Shown here one piece after another: positions 54,768 through 64,000 of a stretch of 64,000 nucleotides of DNA; the first letter of the stretch is position 1; each line of letters starts with the position of its first letter. The translations under genes and the position numbers were made by a program. The stretch spans positions 12,676,001 to 12,740,000 of the forward strand of contig NC_061137.1 in NCBI RefSeq assembly GCF_905220365.1, written 5' to 3'. Below the pieces are notes generated by a model that did no database searches, was not told the origin of the DNA, and was given only the letters and a program-made list of their open reading frames with translations. The stretch is from Vanessa cardui (lineage: Eukaryota; Arthropoda; Insecta; Lepidoptera; Nymphalidae).

Positions 54768-55052
54768 TATCTATCTAAGTTATCATATAATACTATCTAT
54801 GTTGTATAGGATATCTATGTCTATATTTATTGTTAGATATTTATATTTACTTGATATCTGACGGCACGTGCTAGATTAGATCGTTTCATACAGTGCTCGC
54901 TCGTTCCACTTTCATAATGAGATGAGATGATCATATAGATTTACGATTGAAATTGAATGAGGTACGTGTTCGTAACAATATGTCAACATACGTCATCATT
55001 TTTTGACGAAACTCTCAAAGGTATTCGTCAAAAATACGCTCTTATTGTAACA

Positions 55053-55245
55053 CTAGCATTCCGCCCCGGCTTTACACATGGTCTAAACTGATACTAAATA
55101 TACTACAGAATTTTTCTTTTTTCTTTATCATATTGTGCTTTATACATAGAAATACCCTCTTGAATCAATCTATCTACTAAAAAAAACTGCATCAGAATCT
55201 GTTGTTCAATTTTAAAGATCTAAGCATACATTTTATACTATGTAA
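55053..55245 (-). mobile_element. Helitron-H-like copy
   Basis: CTAG at 55053-55056, GCATTCCGCCCCGGCTTTAC (GC-rich hairpin region), then 'aaactgcatcagaatctgtt' and 'gatctaagcatacatttta'. Same family as 6601 and 47390. Confidence 0.62.
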
Positions 55246-55255
55246 TTATGCTACA

Positions 55256-55388
55256 AAATCAAAATAAACTTTATTCAAGTGGGCTTTTACAAGAACTTTT
55301 GAATCGTCAATTAACAGTTAAGTGAAGCTACCAACGGTTCGGAAAGTAGATTCTACCGAGAAGAACCGGCAAGAAACTAAGTAGTTAC
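55256..55388 (-). mobile_element. LINE-D 3' end
   Basis: Reversed tail ATCAAAATAAACTTTATTCA, then AGTGGGCTTTTACAAGAACT, GAAGCTACCAACGGTTCGGA, AGAAGAACCGGCAAGAAACT. It directly abuts a LINE-E end. Confidence 0.82.
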
Positions 55389-55396
55389 AATTGATT

Positions 55397-55701
55397 TTTT
55401 TTATTTATTTTTTTATGGAATAGGTGGCAAACAAGCACGAGGCTCACCTGATCGAAAGTGACTACCACCGCCCATGGACATCTGCAACACCAGGGGGCTT
55501 GCAGGTGCGTTGCCGGCCTTTGAGAAAGGAGTAGGCTTTTTTCTTGAAGGTTCCCATGTCGTATCGGTTCGGAAAAACCGCCGGCGAAAGTTGGTTCCAC
55601 AAAGTGGTTGTGCGAGGCAGAAAATGTCTAAGAAATCGCGATGTTGCGGATTTTCGGACATCAAGGTGGTGCGGGTAAAACTTAGAATTAATCAAACTTA
55701 G
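55397..55701 (-). mobile_element. LINE-E 3' end with C-terminal coding part
   Basis: Second-longest LINE-E copy. A minus frame of 77 codons (55695-55462) gives FYPHHLDVRKSATSRFLRHF, LPRTTTLWNQLSPAVFPNRY and DMGTFKKKAY ... VADVHGRW, the C-terminus of the protein at 12343-15101 with few changes. Possible 8-bp TSD AATTGATT (55389-55396 and 55702-55709). Confidence 0.88.
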
Positions 55702-55709
55702 AATTGATT

Positions 55710-57002
55710 CAAGTAATACGTATCAGTCACCACCTTAAAGTTTTATTCGAATAAAAACAATATTGTGCAAATAGACTCGGGACGGATAGCAGTCGTCGCC
55801 CGCTGTCGTTTATTGAATTCGTCCCATATCCAGGCAGGTAGACGCAAATGTTTAAAAATATCCCGACGTTCGCTAGATGTTTGGCATAAACCAGTTTAAA
55901 CCGGTTTCTCCGTTTGATTTACGAAGTGAAACTCCTTTGAGAGCGTTGAATGTAAATTTTCGAGACATTTTCAATACCCGGACTTTCATGACAGTTAAGA
56001 ATATGTATGAACTTATACATCTGTATGTTAAATAATATATTATGTTTTAGTAATAGAGAATAAAAGGGAATGAGAAATGGATTGGAGAGAGTGAGAAAGA
56101 GACAAAAGCTAAACGTCAGATTATATGTTAATACAACAAGCTTACAAATAGTAAAAAATACATACTTATTTTTCTCTAAATTGACATTTCATAAAATTAC
56201 AAACGCATGTTAACAGTCGCATATCAGAAACATTATAATATTATCTTTAACTTTACATTGACACGCAATTTTGACACTTTTATTTATATAATATAAATGT
56301 TATATACACTAATTTGTTCTTTGAAGCAAATGACTTAATACAAAAAATGTTTTCACTAGTAGAAATCTACGTTACTCCTAAATAGAAAAGGACATATATT
56401 CATGGCATATATTATATTTACATAATTTTTATTTTCTTCATCGAATTGCTCTCTGGAGCGTGTTGCTAGTAATTATTATAGTTAAAGTTTGAAAATCGAA
56501 TTTTTATAGATTTTCTATACTGGCCGAATATGGAGATATGACATTTCAACTTTGACAGTTTTTTTTTGTAAATTAAGCATTTCTTATTCTGATCGAAGGT
56601 TCAAACCTCATGTAGCTTCATAAGGCATTAGACGAATGAGTAGAACGGTAAGATTAAGTATTATATCACAGCCGATCCCTTTATACATTTTTCCATTTCT
56701 TATATTTATTTGTCATCGTATTGTTCGTTATTTGAAAGGCTCCATTTCTCCTGAACATCCAACAATGTAAATTAGGAACAGCGCCTAGATAAAATTTTAT
56801 CCCTCAGTCAACCGCTGTGTTGTCGACATGAGAGGGCTCTCAGAGATATCTTTATATACATATTTTATTTATTTACTGTGGTTCTGTTTACCATTTGTCT
56901 TTTTAACTGTCAACCTTGATAAGGATAATCGAATTAAAAAAACATTATCATTATCGTTTTATATTTTGTATATACTATATAAATAAAGAAATTAACAAAA
57001 AG
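55710..57002. other. AT-rich stretch, nothing recognised
   Basis: No long ORF and no repeat match in about 1.3 kb. Confidence 0.35.
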
Positions 57003-57148
57003 AAAAACCGACTCTAAACAAAACACTATCTTAAAACAAATGAGTATGCACTAAAAAGTAATAAAAATAATTGCGTATTCAATACATTTTTTAGACGTCT
57101 CCTAAGTAAGATGAAATGAAAAATATTAGACTACTTTAAAGTCGGTTT
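57003..57148. mobile_element. MITE-I, short form, reversed
   Basis: AAAACCGACTCTAAACAAAA at the left and ACTTTAAAGTCGGTTT at the right are inverted repeats. The inside is the reverse of 19137-19283. Confidence 0.58.
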
Positions 57149-57224
57149 ACGAGTATATAACGCAGTTATACTTATTGTTATATTTGGAGCCGGTGTCGGT
57201 TGAAAATAGTCAAAAGCACTTTAT

Positions 57225-57425
57225 TTATTGGTAATCTTTGTGCAAGTCTGTCTGGGTAGGTACACTCATCATATATTGAACCGCTAAGCAGTAATACTCT
57301 CTACTATTGTATTCCGGTTTAAAGGTTGAGTGAGCCAGTGTCACACAAGGGACATTACGGTTTCGTCTTTTTTATGGTATAGGTTGGTGGACGAAAATAT
57401 AAGACACCTGATGGTAGGTGGTTTA
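57225..57425. mobile_element. SINE-B head and inverted SINE-B tail
   Basis: 57225-57357 is plus-strand SINE-B (TTTGTGCAAGTCTGTCTGGG ... GAGTGAGCCAGTGTCACACA). 57364-57425 is the 3' tail of SINE-B on the other strand (reversed: CCACCTACCATCAGGTGTCT ... CCACCAACCTATACCATAAA). Confidence 0.7.
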
Positions 57426-57445
57426 CTTAATGCATATGTATATAT

Positions 57446-57560
57446 GTACGTATACCGAAGTAACAATTTTTCACAGTTTCATTCTGTCTGGCTGTTAGTT
57501 TGTTTCGGCTAATCTCTGAAGAGCTGGACCGATTTTGACAGAACTTTCAAATCAACTTTT
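57446..57560 (+). mobile_element. Helitron-G core fragment
   Basis: Forward orientation of the G core: GTTTGTTTCGGCTAATCTCT, GAAGAGCTGGACCGATTTTG, ACAGAACTTTCAAATCAAC. Ends lost. Confidence 0.5.
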
Positions 57561-58162
57561 TTCTACGCATGGCAACTTCAAGAAAGGTATGGAGGACGGC
57601 AACAGAATACCTCAAGGAAATCGGGTTGTGTGCGATATATAACTACTAAACCTAAGACGCAGTCAATCGCAAACTAATCTGTGGAATGTAGCGTCTAGTT
57701 TTATGAATATAAAAAGCTATTGGAACATAGCAAGCCCATTGTTACACCAATCACCTGTCGTATTCGCATTATTCTCGATATATAGTTAAAAAAAACAACG
57801 CTTTAATAAAAAATTGAATAGTTCACTTTTTCATGACAGCCTTCACGAAAACGCAAGCGATAAAAAATTAACGCTCCTGTATATATTATTAAAAATATGA
57901 TACTTTTTTTGCACAAATTGTTTTTACCGAAAAAAATATTTATTTAGTGATATTTTTAAGCGACTTCATGAATTTCATAGATTATTAAAAAGACAATTTT
58001 TAAATGATTTTGAATATCAAATTTTTTAAGTGTTCGATTTTTAATCCATAAATGAAGTACGTCGTACAATTTGTCAATATTTGTTAACTTGAATATATTT
58101 TATTTTATTGTAATTGACAAAAATACTTTGAATGATACATGTATATTTTAATTAATAAAATA
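57561..58162. other. AT-rich stretch, nothing recognised
   Basis: No ORF or repeat match. Confidence 0.3.
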
Positions 58163-58174
58163 ATCATTTATACA

Positions 58175-58413
58175 AACAACAAACAACAACAACAACAGCC
58201 TGCAAATTTTCCACTGCTGAGATAAGGATAAGTAAAATAAAGAAGGTTTGGAACATATTCCAACACGCTTTTCCAAGGCAGGTTGGCAGCATACACGTGT
58301 GGCAGAATTTCTTTGAAATTAGACTTTAGATTGAAGGTTTCCTCACGATGTTTTCCTTCACCGCCGAACACGAGATGATTTATTTACGTTCTAACAACTG
58401 CCCATCTCAGCTC
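58175..58413 (-). mobile_element. SINE-A (GTT-tail subfamily), with TSD
   Basis: Tail AACAACAACAACAACAGCCT, diverged body (part of the 'ggagagg' block is replaced), and a head with the box B region deleted (GATTTATTTACGTTCTAACA). Direct repeat ATCATTTATACA at 58163-58174 and 58414-58425. Confidence 0.9.
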
Positions 58414-58737
58414 ATCATTTATACATAAGTAATAAATAAATGATCATAAATTGATTACTTAATAATCTGTAATAATAAAACACAACATTTAATCCGTTAA
58501 GGTAAATCTCTATTAAATAATCTCCAAAGCAATTATACAATTACTAAAGAATCATCGACACAAATAAAAGCCTCACCCGCTAATTAAATTTGTAAGCGAT
58601 CATTCAACCCTATAATTAAATGTTTACGAAGTGCCTATCGATAAATACTTTCTTGATAAGGGAACTTCCACGCCGGATCTTCGGATAATGGTGTTTTGAG
58701 TTTAATGGAAAATAACATATCTATTTTATGTAAAGGA

Positions 58738-59057
58738 CTAGCTGTACCCGGGAATTTATGTGCCTTATTCAAAAAAAATGTATTGCTGTAGCCCAAAGTA
58801 CTCTTTATTTCATCAGCTACCAGTGAAAGTTCCGTCAAAATCGGTGCAGTCGCTCCAGAGATTAGCAACAAAAATTCAAAACATATGCAGTTAGTAAAAG
58901 CGGTCATAAAAGGCCTTCCTTAAAGGCCGGCGATGCACCTGCAAGCCCCCTGGTGTTGCAGATGTCCATGGGCGGTAGTCACTTTCCATCAGGTGAGCCT
59001 CCTGCTCCTATCTCATAAAAAACGCGGTTATTTTAATATACCAAAGAGATACTCCAT
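58738..59057 (-). mobile_element. Helitron-G, interrupted by LINE-E tail
   Basis: CTAG at 58738-58741, core AAAATCGGTGCAGTCGCTCC and GAGATTAGCAACAAAAATTC, then AGTTAGTAAAAGCGGTCATA. After a LINE-E insert the G sequence resumes (CGCGGTTATTTTAATATACC). Confidence 0.68.
58917..59022 (+). mobile_element. LINE-E 3' end inside Helitron-G
   Basis: TCCTTAAAGGCCGGCGATGC, ACCTGCAAGCCCCCTGGTGT, CTTTCCATCAGGTGAGCCTC, CTGCTCCTATCTCATAAAAA. A duplicated AAAAGCGGT / AAAACGCGGT pair at the edges may be the TSD. Confidence 0.85.
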
Positions 59058-59574
59058 TGTTATTATGTGATTTAAAATTTAATGGTAATTAATAAATACT
59101 TTAAAAAAATAATTAATTCTTTGGAGTCAAATCCATACGTTTGTATTTCAAAGAGCCGCTAGCGTTTGAATTTATTTTTAAAAAATATATATTAAGTTTC
59201 ACTTTTATAAAAACACCTACAAATCAAGGCTAGCTGCATTTCACTGCAGTGGATTTTTTTTGCTACAGTATTTTTTTTACCACATTAACTAACAAGCTAA
59301 GCGAATACCAGCGTTTTCATTTTGAATATTTTCACGGTGACATGTCAGTATTCGTGAAGGTCGGAGGTTTAATACTGTTGATTGTAAGCCCTGAAATATT
59401 TAGACGTTGTTTTTCTACCTAAATACCTAATAATTCTTACCTTTTTTGGTCATATATGGATTGCGAAAGAGTGTTTAGGATGTAAGTTACGTTATGAAAC
59501 ACATGTTTTAATGAAAAATTGGTTTTAATTCGTAAGACCGATCTTAGCTTTATATGGGAATTATATTATTACAG
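59058..59574. other. Noncoding stretch, nothing recognised
   Basis: No ORF or repeat match. Confidence 0.3.
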
Positions 59575-59837
59575 AGTCGAGATGGCCCAGTGGTCAGAAC
59601 GCGTGCATCTTAACCGATCATTGCGTTCAAACCCAAGCAAGTACCCTGAACATTCATGTACTTAATTTGTTTTCATAATCCATCTCATGCTCGGCGATGA
59701 ATTTCATAGAAATCTTGCCACATATGTGTTCCGCCTGTATTGGATCAGCATGTTGGAATATGTTCCAAAACTTCTCCTCAAATCGAGAGGAGGCCTTGGC
59801 CCAGCAGTGGGAAACTGACAGGCTGTTATTGTTGTTA
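59575..59837 (+). mobile_element. SINE-A (GTT-tail subfamily), internally shortened
   Basis: Head GAGTCGAGATGGCCCAGTGG, a damaged box B, linker 'gaacattcatgtacttaatt', a body lacking the 'ggaaaacatcgtgaggaaac' segment, and tail ACAGGCTGTTATTGTTGTT. No certain TSD. Confidence 0.88.
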
Positions 59838-61562
59838 TATATTAAGACACGCTACAAATTCCAAAAACTGTTAACGTTAGTAAAATATAAATGGATTTAG
59901 ATTAAAAAATAGACAAATTACTTTGATAAATTTTATGGGTAGAAATTGCACCAGCTTTCGAATATTTAGAAGGAATTGCGTGCAATAGATCAGAAACTTG
60001 ATAAAATTTATTTGATAAATACTCTTACACATATACAACTACATACAGACACATTCAATAAATGGAAACAGCTCTTTCTAATTATTTTTTCAATTACGTA
60101 CCACAATGAGAGAAAGCATCTTAGCAAAAATATACGCTCAGAACAAGATCAAACGAATTCTTCCCTCTAAGTGTTCAGAAGCGGAAAAATCTTCCACATA
60201 AGCTGACAAATGTCCACTAACCCAGAAAATCCTGCAAAGTGTTTGTATGATTAGGACTTTTAAAATCAACCACGTTGTAGGGATTTTTAAAATATGTACA
60301 TATTATAAATATTCTTCCTAAATTGGTGACACATTGGTTGTGTAGGTGAGATTAAGATTTCTTAAATTTCGAATGTGTATGGACGAAGTTTACGTTATCT
60401 TGATGATGGTCAGGCTATATCTGGCCATTAACACAAACCTGAAATCTGAAACCTAAGAAACCATGCCGAGTTATACTCGTGGCTCGAAGCTAGAACACAC
60501 TTATATGATACAAAGGCCTGTTCGATCCCTGACGAGGAAAGAGCCATAGGTTAAAGTGGTTAAAAATTTAACTCAACCATTTTCCCAAAAGATCCAGCAT
60601 GTTTTGAAAATATGCCTTGCGTTTAAAAAAAGTATGTTTCCGAGTAATTAATATGCATCAATGAAAATGACACTATTAATCTACGGATCAGAGAAAAAAA
60701 TCGTATTCAACATTTAACATAGAAAACGAAACTGACTCGAATTCAAACCTTCATCCAACAAAAGCATAAAACACTTTGACACAAGTCAAATAAACAAAGA
60801 TTTCAAAAAAAAACAAGCAAAAACAAAAGGTAGCTCAAAGCGTTGTTACAAAATGCCCTTGACCGCTTTCAAGCTAAGCTTTTCATTCCCTTACCTCTTA
60901 AGCGATGCCTGCAACGATCGGAAATGCATATTTAAGCTGCTTTAAAAATTTTCTAGTAAGTATTTGAAAACATTTCCATTTTCGAAATTAACCAGATCTC
61001 CTATTCAAATTCACTGAAGTATCCAAGTTTATAGTGGGCTAACATAACGAATAATATTCTGGAGTACATTGAATCCTATTTGCTTATCATGATAACATCT
61101 GATACCAAAAGTTAACGACCGTAAAGTCTGGCGAAGCTATATCTATCCTATAAAGATTCTAATCTCAAGATGGGAGTGATCTCTGTTGTAATAACAGAAA
61201 ATAAACTATTCAATCTTGGGTTGAGATGATAATGCATTTCTATGCTGACATGGTATATGTATGTATGATGCCGTTATCTAGCTAAATTCAATTATGAGCT
61301 ATGAGCAGAAAACGAGTTAAAAATATGTGTAACTTAGGAGGATAATAGGAACATAAAATTATTTCCAAAACTAATCAAGATGCCAAAAATAGCAAATATA
61401 TGATCAGAGATTTTTTTTTCATTGCGACGCGATCAAAATTTGGAAGATGGAAATCGCTTAGATGTCAGTTAACGGCATTTTAGTTATACCACGGCATTAT
61501 GTTTGAATATGTCTTTTGCTATGGCTTCTATAATCCATCACTGCCCATAGCCTTATAGTTCA
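59838..61562. other. AT-rich stretch, mostly unrecognised
   Basis: 60320-60430 ('ttggtgacacattggttgtg' and 'aagatttcttaaatttcgaa') may be a very old SINE-B. No ORF with a domain. Confidence 0.3.
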
Positions 61563-61697
61563 TACATAGACAATAGTCACCTATCTTCTTGAACTGGGCT
61601 TATGCCTTGTGCGTCTATAAAAGCACACACACTCTTCAAACCGAAACACAATAATACTAAATATTATAATTTAGCAGTAGAATATGTAATGAGTATA
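61563..61697 (-). mobile_element. SINE-B, decayed
   Basis: Reversed SINE-B blocks: ATAGACAATAGTCACCTATC, CACTCTTCAAACCGAAACAC, AATAATACTAAATATTATAA, TTTAGCAGTAGAATATGTAA. A further piece lies at 61897-61940 (GAGTGGGTGGTCTCAGACAA). Confidence 0.55.
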
Positions 61698-61940
61698 AGA
61701 GCTGTCTAATATAAACAATGTAATAAGGCATTGGGTCTTACAAAATGACTTATCACTTATCACTGGCTACATAGATTTTTGTTATTTTTCGTTTGATACA
61801 GTTTACTTGTATTCTAGAATAATCTCGAATAAGTTAGTACGATAAAAAATCCTTTGACATCGTTACATTTTGTTTGTTTTTCAACTTTATCCTATCAATG
61901 AGTGGGTGGTCTCAGACAAGCTTGGACAAAGCCTTACTGA

Positions 61941-62950
61941 CTAGTTAATCATATACTAAATAATCAATCAAACACAATTCATGTCAAATTGAGTTGGAAT
62001 TTTGAGGCTCAATTAGCTGAAACAAAGGGCTGAAGCAGGACTGATAACTGAATTATGGAAGTTTTAGTTGATCTCCCATACGTATGTGTGTTGGTGTGTT
62101 TTCAATACGGAAATAGATTGAATAAGTTTTGAATCGCTTTGTGAGCTGATTTACAGAATTAGTTGTAGTAAATTATATTTAAATATACGTACGAACACAG
62201 TGGATAGAAATACTTAAAAAAATGTGGTAGTATATTTCCATCAGGTGAGCCTCCTGCTCTTTTGCAACCAAGGTTTACCTGTTAAAATTGTACCTAAGTC
62301 AGTCTGTTAAATATAGTCAAACCACTGGATGCAAGGTTATGAAAATTGATTTGAAGCTTGAACCGCAAGGAGTGACGTTCGTTTCTTTTCGTACGAAACT
62401 TGACAATCAAACTCTGAAACGCAAGCGAGCGACAACAAATTTCTAGTAAATCAATTGATATACAGTAAATTTATTCAAATTCCAAACTTAATTAGACGAT
62501 GTTAGTTAAGTTTCATGTAAAGTAACTTCACGACGACGCAGGCAGTACCGTTATAATGGGACACGAAAGTTTTTTTTTTATGTTTTTACACTTCCCTCTC
62601 GTCAGTTTGTTCTGCCGAGAGCGCGCGAGCCTCATTTTCAAATTGGATATTTCATTTGTAAAATTTTCGGAGAGCGTTTTAAGAGTCGCGTTAATTCTTC
62701 ACGCCTATTCTTTGTTCACCCTTTTGGAACCACGGCAATGGAAGATGAGATTAAATGGGCCTTTATTTTCTGTAGTTTCTGAAACAATGGGTAGCCTTTG
62801 ATAATAATCATAGTGGAATTAACATTTGATTTGTTTAATATTGTGTTATAAGTAAATTAATATCGCTATTTAATATGAACGATTATTATGTCTGATTGAT
62901 TTGGTATAATTCCTATTAAAGTATCTAGTTTGTCTGCTCTATTGCATATA
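61941..62950. other. Noncoding stretch with a LINE-E tip and an unexplained frame
   Basis: 62232-62268 (TTTCCATCAGGTGAGCCTCC, TGCTCTTTTGC) is a short LINE-E 3' tip. The 81-codon plus frame at 62556-62801 is less AT-rich than its surroundings but has no recognisable domain, and it could be an exon-like or regulatory segment. Confidence 0.3.
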
Positions 62951-62954
62951 TACT

Positions 62955-62985
62955 TGCGACCCGCCCCGGCTTTGCACGGATACTT
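62955..62985 (-). mobile_element. Helitron-H 3' end fragment
   Basis: TGCGACCCGCCCCGGCTTTG and CACGGA, the GC-rich terminal block in reverse. Confidence 0.5.
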
Positions 62986-63047
62986 GATATGTGTCGTTAT
63001 ATTATGAGTGAATTACATAAAATCATTATAAATTGTATAACCTATAT

Positions 63048-63351
63048 ATAAAAAGTAAAAAGCCAGTCTGTATATTACCCACTGCTGGTCTAAGGCTCCT
63101 TAAAGGGAGAGGATTTGCAACATATTCCACCACGCTGTTCCAATGCAGGTTGGTGGAATGCACATGTGACAGAATTTCGATGAAATTAGACACATGCAGA
63201 TTTCCTTACGATGTTTTCCTTCACCGCTGAGCACAAGATGAATTATAAAGACAAATTAAGCACATATATATAGCGGTGCTTGCCTGGTTTTTAAACCCGC
63301 AATCATCGATTAAGATGCACGCGTTCTAATCACTGGGCCATCTCGGCTCTT
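63048..63351 (-). mobile_element. SINE-A (TTAC-tail subfamily), full length with TSD
   Basis: From AAAAAGTAAAAAGCCAGTCT, AGGTTGGTGGAATGCACATG, linker 'cacatatatatagcggtgct', to head ending CCATCTCGGCTC. Direct repeat TTGTATAACCTATAT (15 bp) at 63033-63047 and 63352-63366. Confidence 0.93.
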
Positions 63352-63366
63352 GTATAACCTATATTA

Positions 63367-63902
63367 CTGTAAAATTTCAGTTTAATCCGTTCAGATGTTT
63401 TTTCTTGAGAGAGTAACAAACATACATACATACATACTCACAAATTTTCACATTTATCATATTGAATATGATTGATAACAGATTGAACAAAATATTCTTT
63501 AAGTTTCATATGAAAATAAACGCGTCTATCATTTATATAGCTACGTTATTACACGCTTCAGAACACGGCTGTTTGACGTAAATATTTCAATGAATGCGCT
63601 GTCGAACACATATCCTTTCACAGACCATATAAACTGAAATGGTTAAGAAATACATTTGAAATTCTATTTGAAGTTTTATTGTAAAATTTAAAAGTATCCA
63701 GATTATAGTAAGACGACCAATCCTATTAAATAATAGAGGTAAATCTACCCAAAAACATCGACACTGCAAGAAGTATTTCAAATTTGTAGTCGTCATACTT
63801 TTTCGGTCGTAATTCGGACTCTATGTTGATTCGCTTAAAACAGTATACTATCAAAAACATTTATGTGTAATTTGGGCCAAGTTCAATTCAGTAGAAAATA
63901 GT
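63367..63902. other. Noncoding stretch with a Helitron-like trace
   Basis: 63373-63460 (TTTCAGTTTAATCCGTTCAG, GAGAGTAACAAACATACATA, CTCACAAATTTTCACATTTA) looks like a reversed Helitron 5' end. The rest is unrecognised. Confidence 0.4.
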
Positions 63903-64000
63903 GTAAACACAAAAGCGTAGAATTAATACTTGTGGACTACCAGGCAGAATAAATAATATATATGCATACAATTTTAATTAACTAACATGACTGTATTTTA
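63903..64000 (+). mobile_element. LINE-D 3' end, cut by window edge
   Basis: 'agcgtagaattaatacttgt', 'ggactaccaggcagaataaa' and 'ttaactaacatgactgtatt' match the LINE-D copy at 5950-6060. It continues beyond the window. Confidence 0.72.

Overview
The window is AT-rich, repeat-dense animal DNA that looks lepidopteran, probably a butterfly. The evidence is many dispersed tRNA-derived SINEs of types I know from butterfly and moth genomes, small Helitrons ending in a hairpin plus CTAG, RTE and Jockey/CR1-like LINE tails, and a mariner. The species cannot be named from sequence alone. Only one host gene is supported: a minus-strand exon at 127-528 that encodes the N-terminus, TM1 and TM2 of a D2-like dopamine receptor (Dop2R type) and ends at a phase-0 GTAAGC splice donor. 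The rest of the receptor lies to the left of the window. Everything to the right is upstream flank or long 5' intron made of mobile-element debris.

Layout. 1-4.9 kb: receptor exon, then SINE-A and SINE-B copies; one SINE-A carries a 144-bp TA microsatellite. 5.7-6.8 kb: a MITE cut by a LINE-D tail, then a Helitron-like piece. 6.9-12.3 kb: three SINE-C copies, an inverted-repeat MITE and a SINE-A with a perfect target-site duplication (TSD). 12.34-15.16 kb: a 5'-truncated non-LTR retrotransposon (LINE-E), nearly open across its endonuclease and reverse transcriptase (RT), with one frameshift. 15-48 kb: a mosaic of SINE-A, SINE-B, SINE-C, LINE-D and LINE-E 3' ends, Helitrons, MITEs, two poly(A) retrocopies (retro-F), an RTE 3' end and a possible solo LTR. 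48.7-53.24 kb: a second LINE, minus strand, split by a Helitron and by a mariner whose 341-residue transposase frame is open. 53.2-64 kb: more RTE, Helitron, LINE-D, LINE-E and SINE pieces.

Relations between the elements are the most informative part. The last ~70 bases of SINE-B resemble the 3' end of LINE-E, as expected of a SINE mobilised by that LINE's RT. SINE-A falls into two subfamilies with different 3' tails: a GTT-repeat tail with an 'attcatgtgc'-type linker, and a TTACTTTAC-type tail with a TA-rich linker. At least eight insertions are bounded by direct repeats of 9-16 bp. Several nests give relative ages: SINE in SINE, SINE in Helitron, LINE-E tail in Helitron, retro-F in SINE-B, mariner and Helitron in LINE.

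No CRISPR, operon, rRNA or functional tRNA is visible. I found no undescribed cellular system. Family labels (SINE-A, LINE-D and so on) are local to this annotation.
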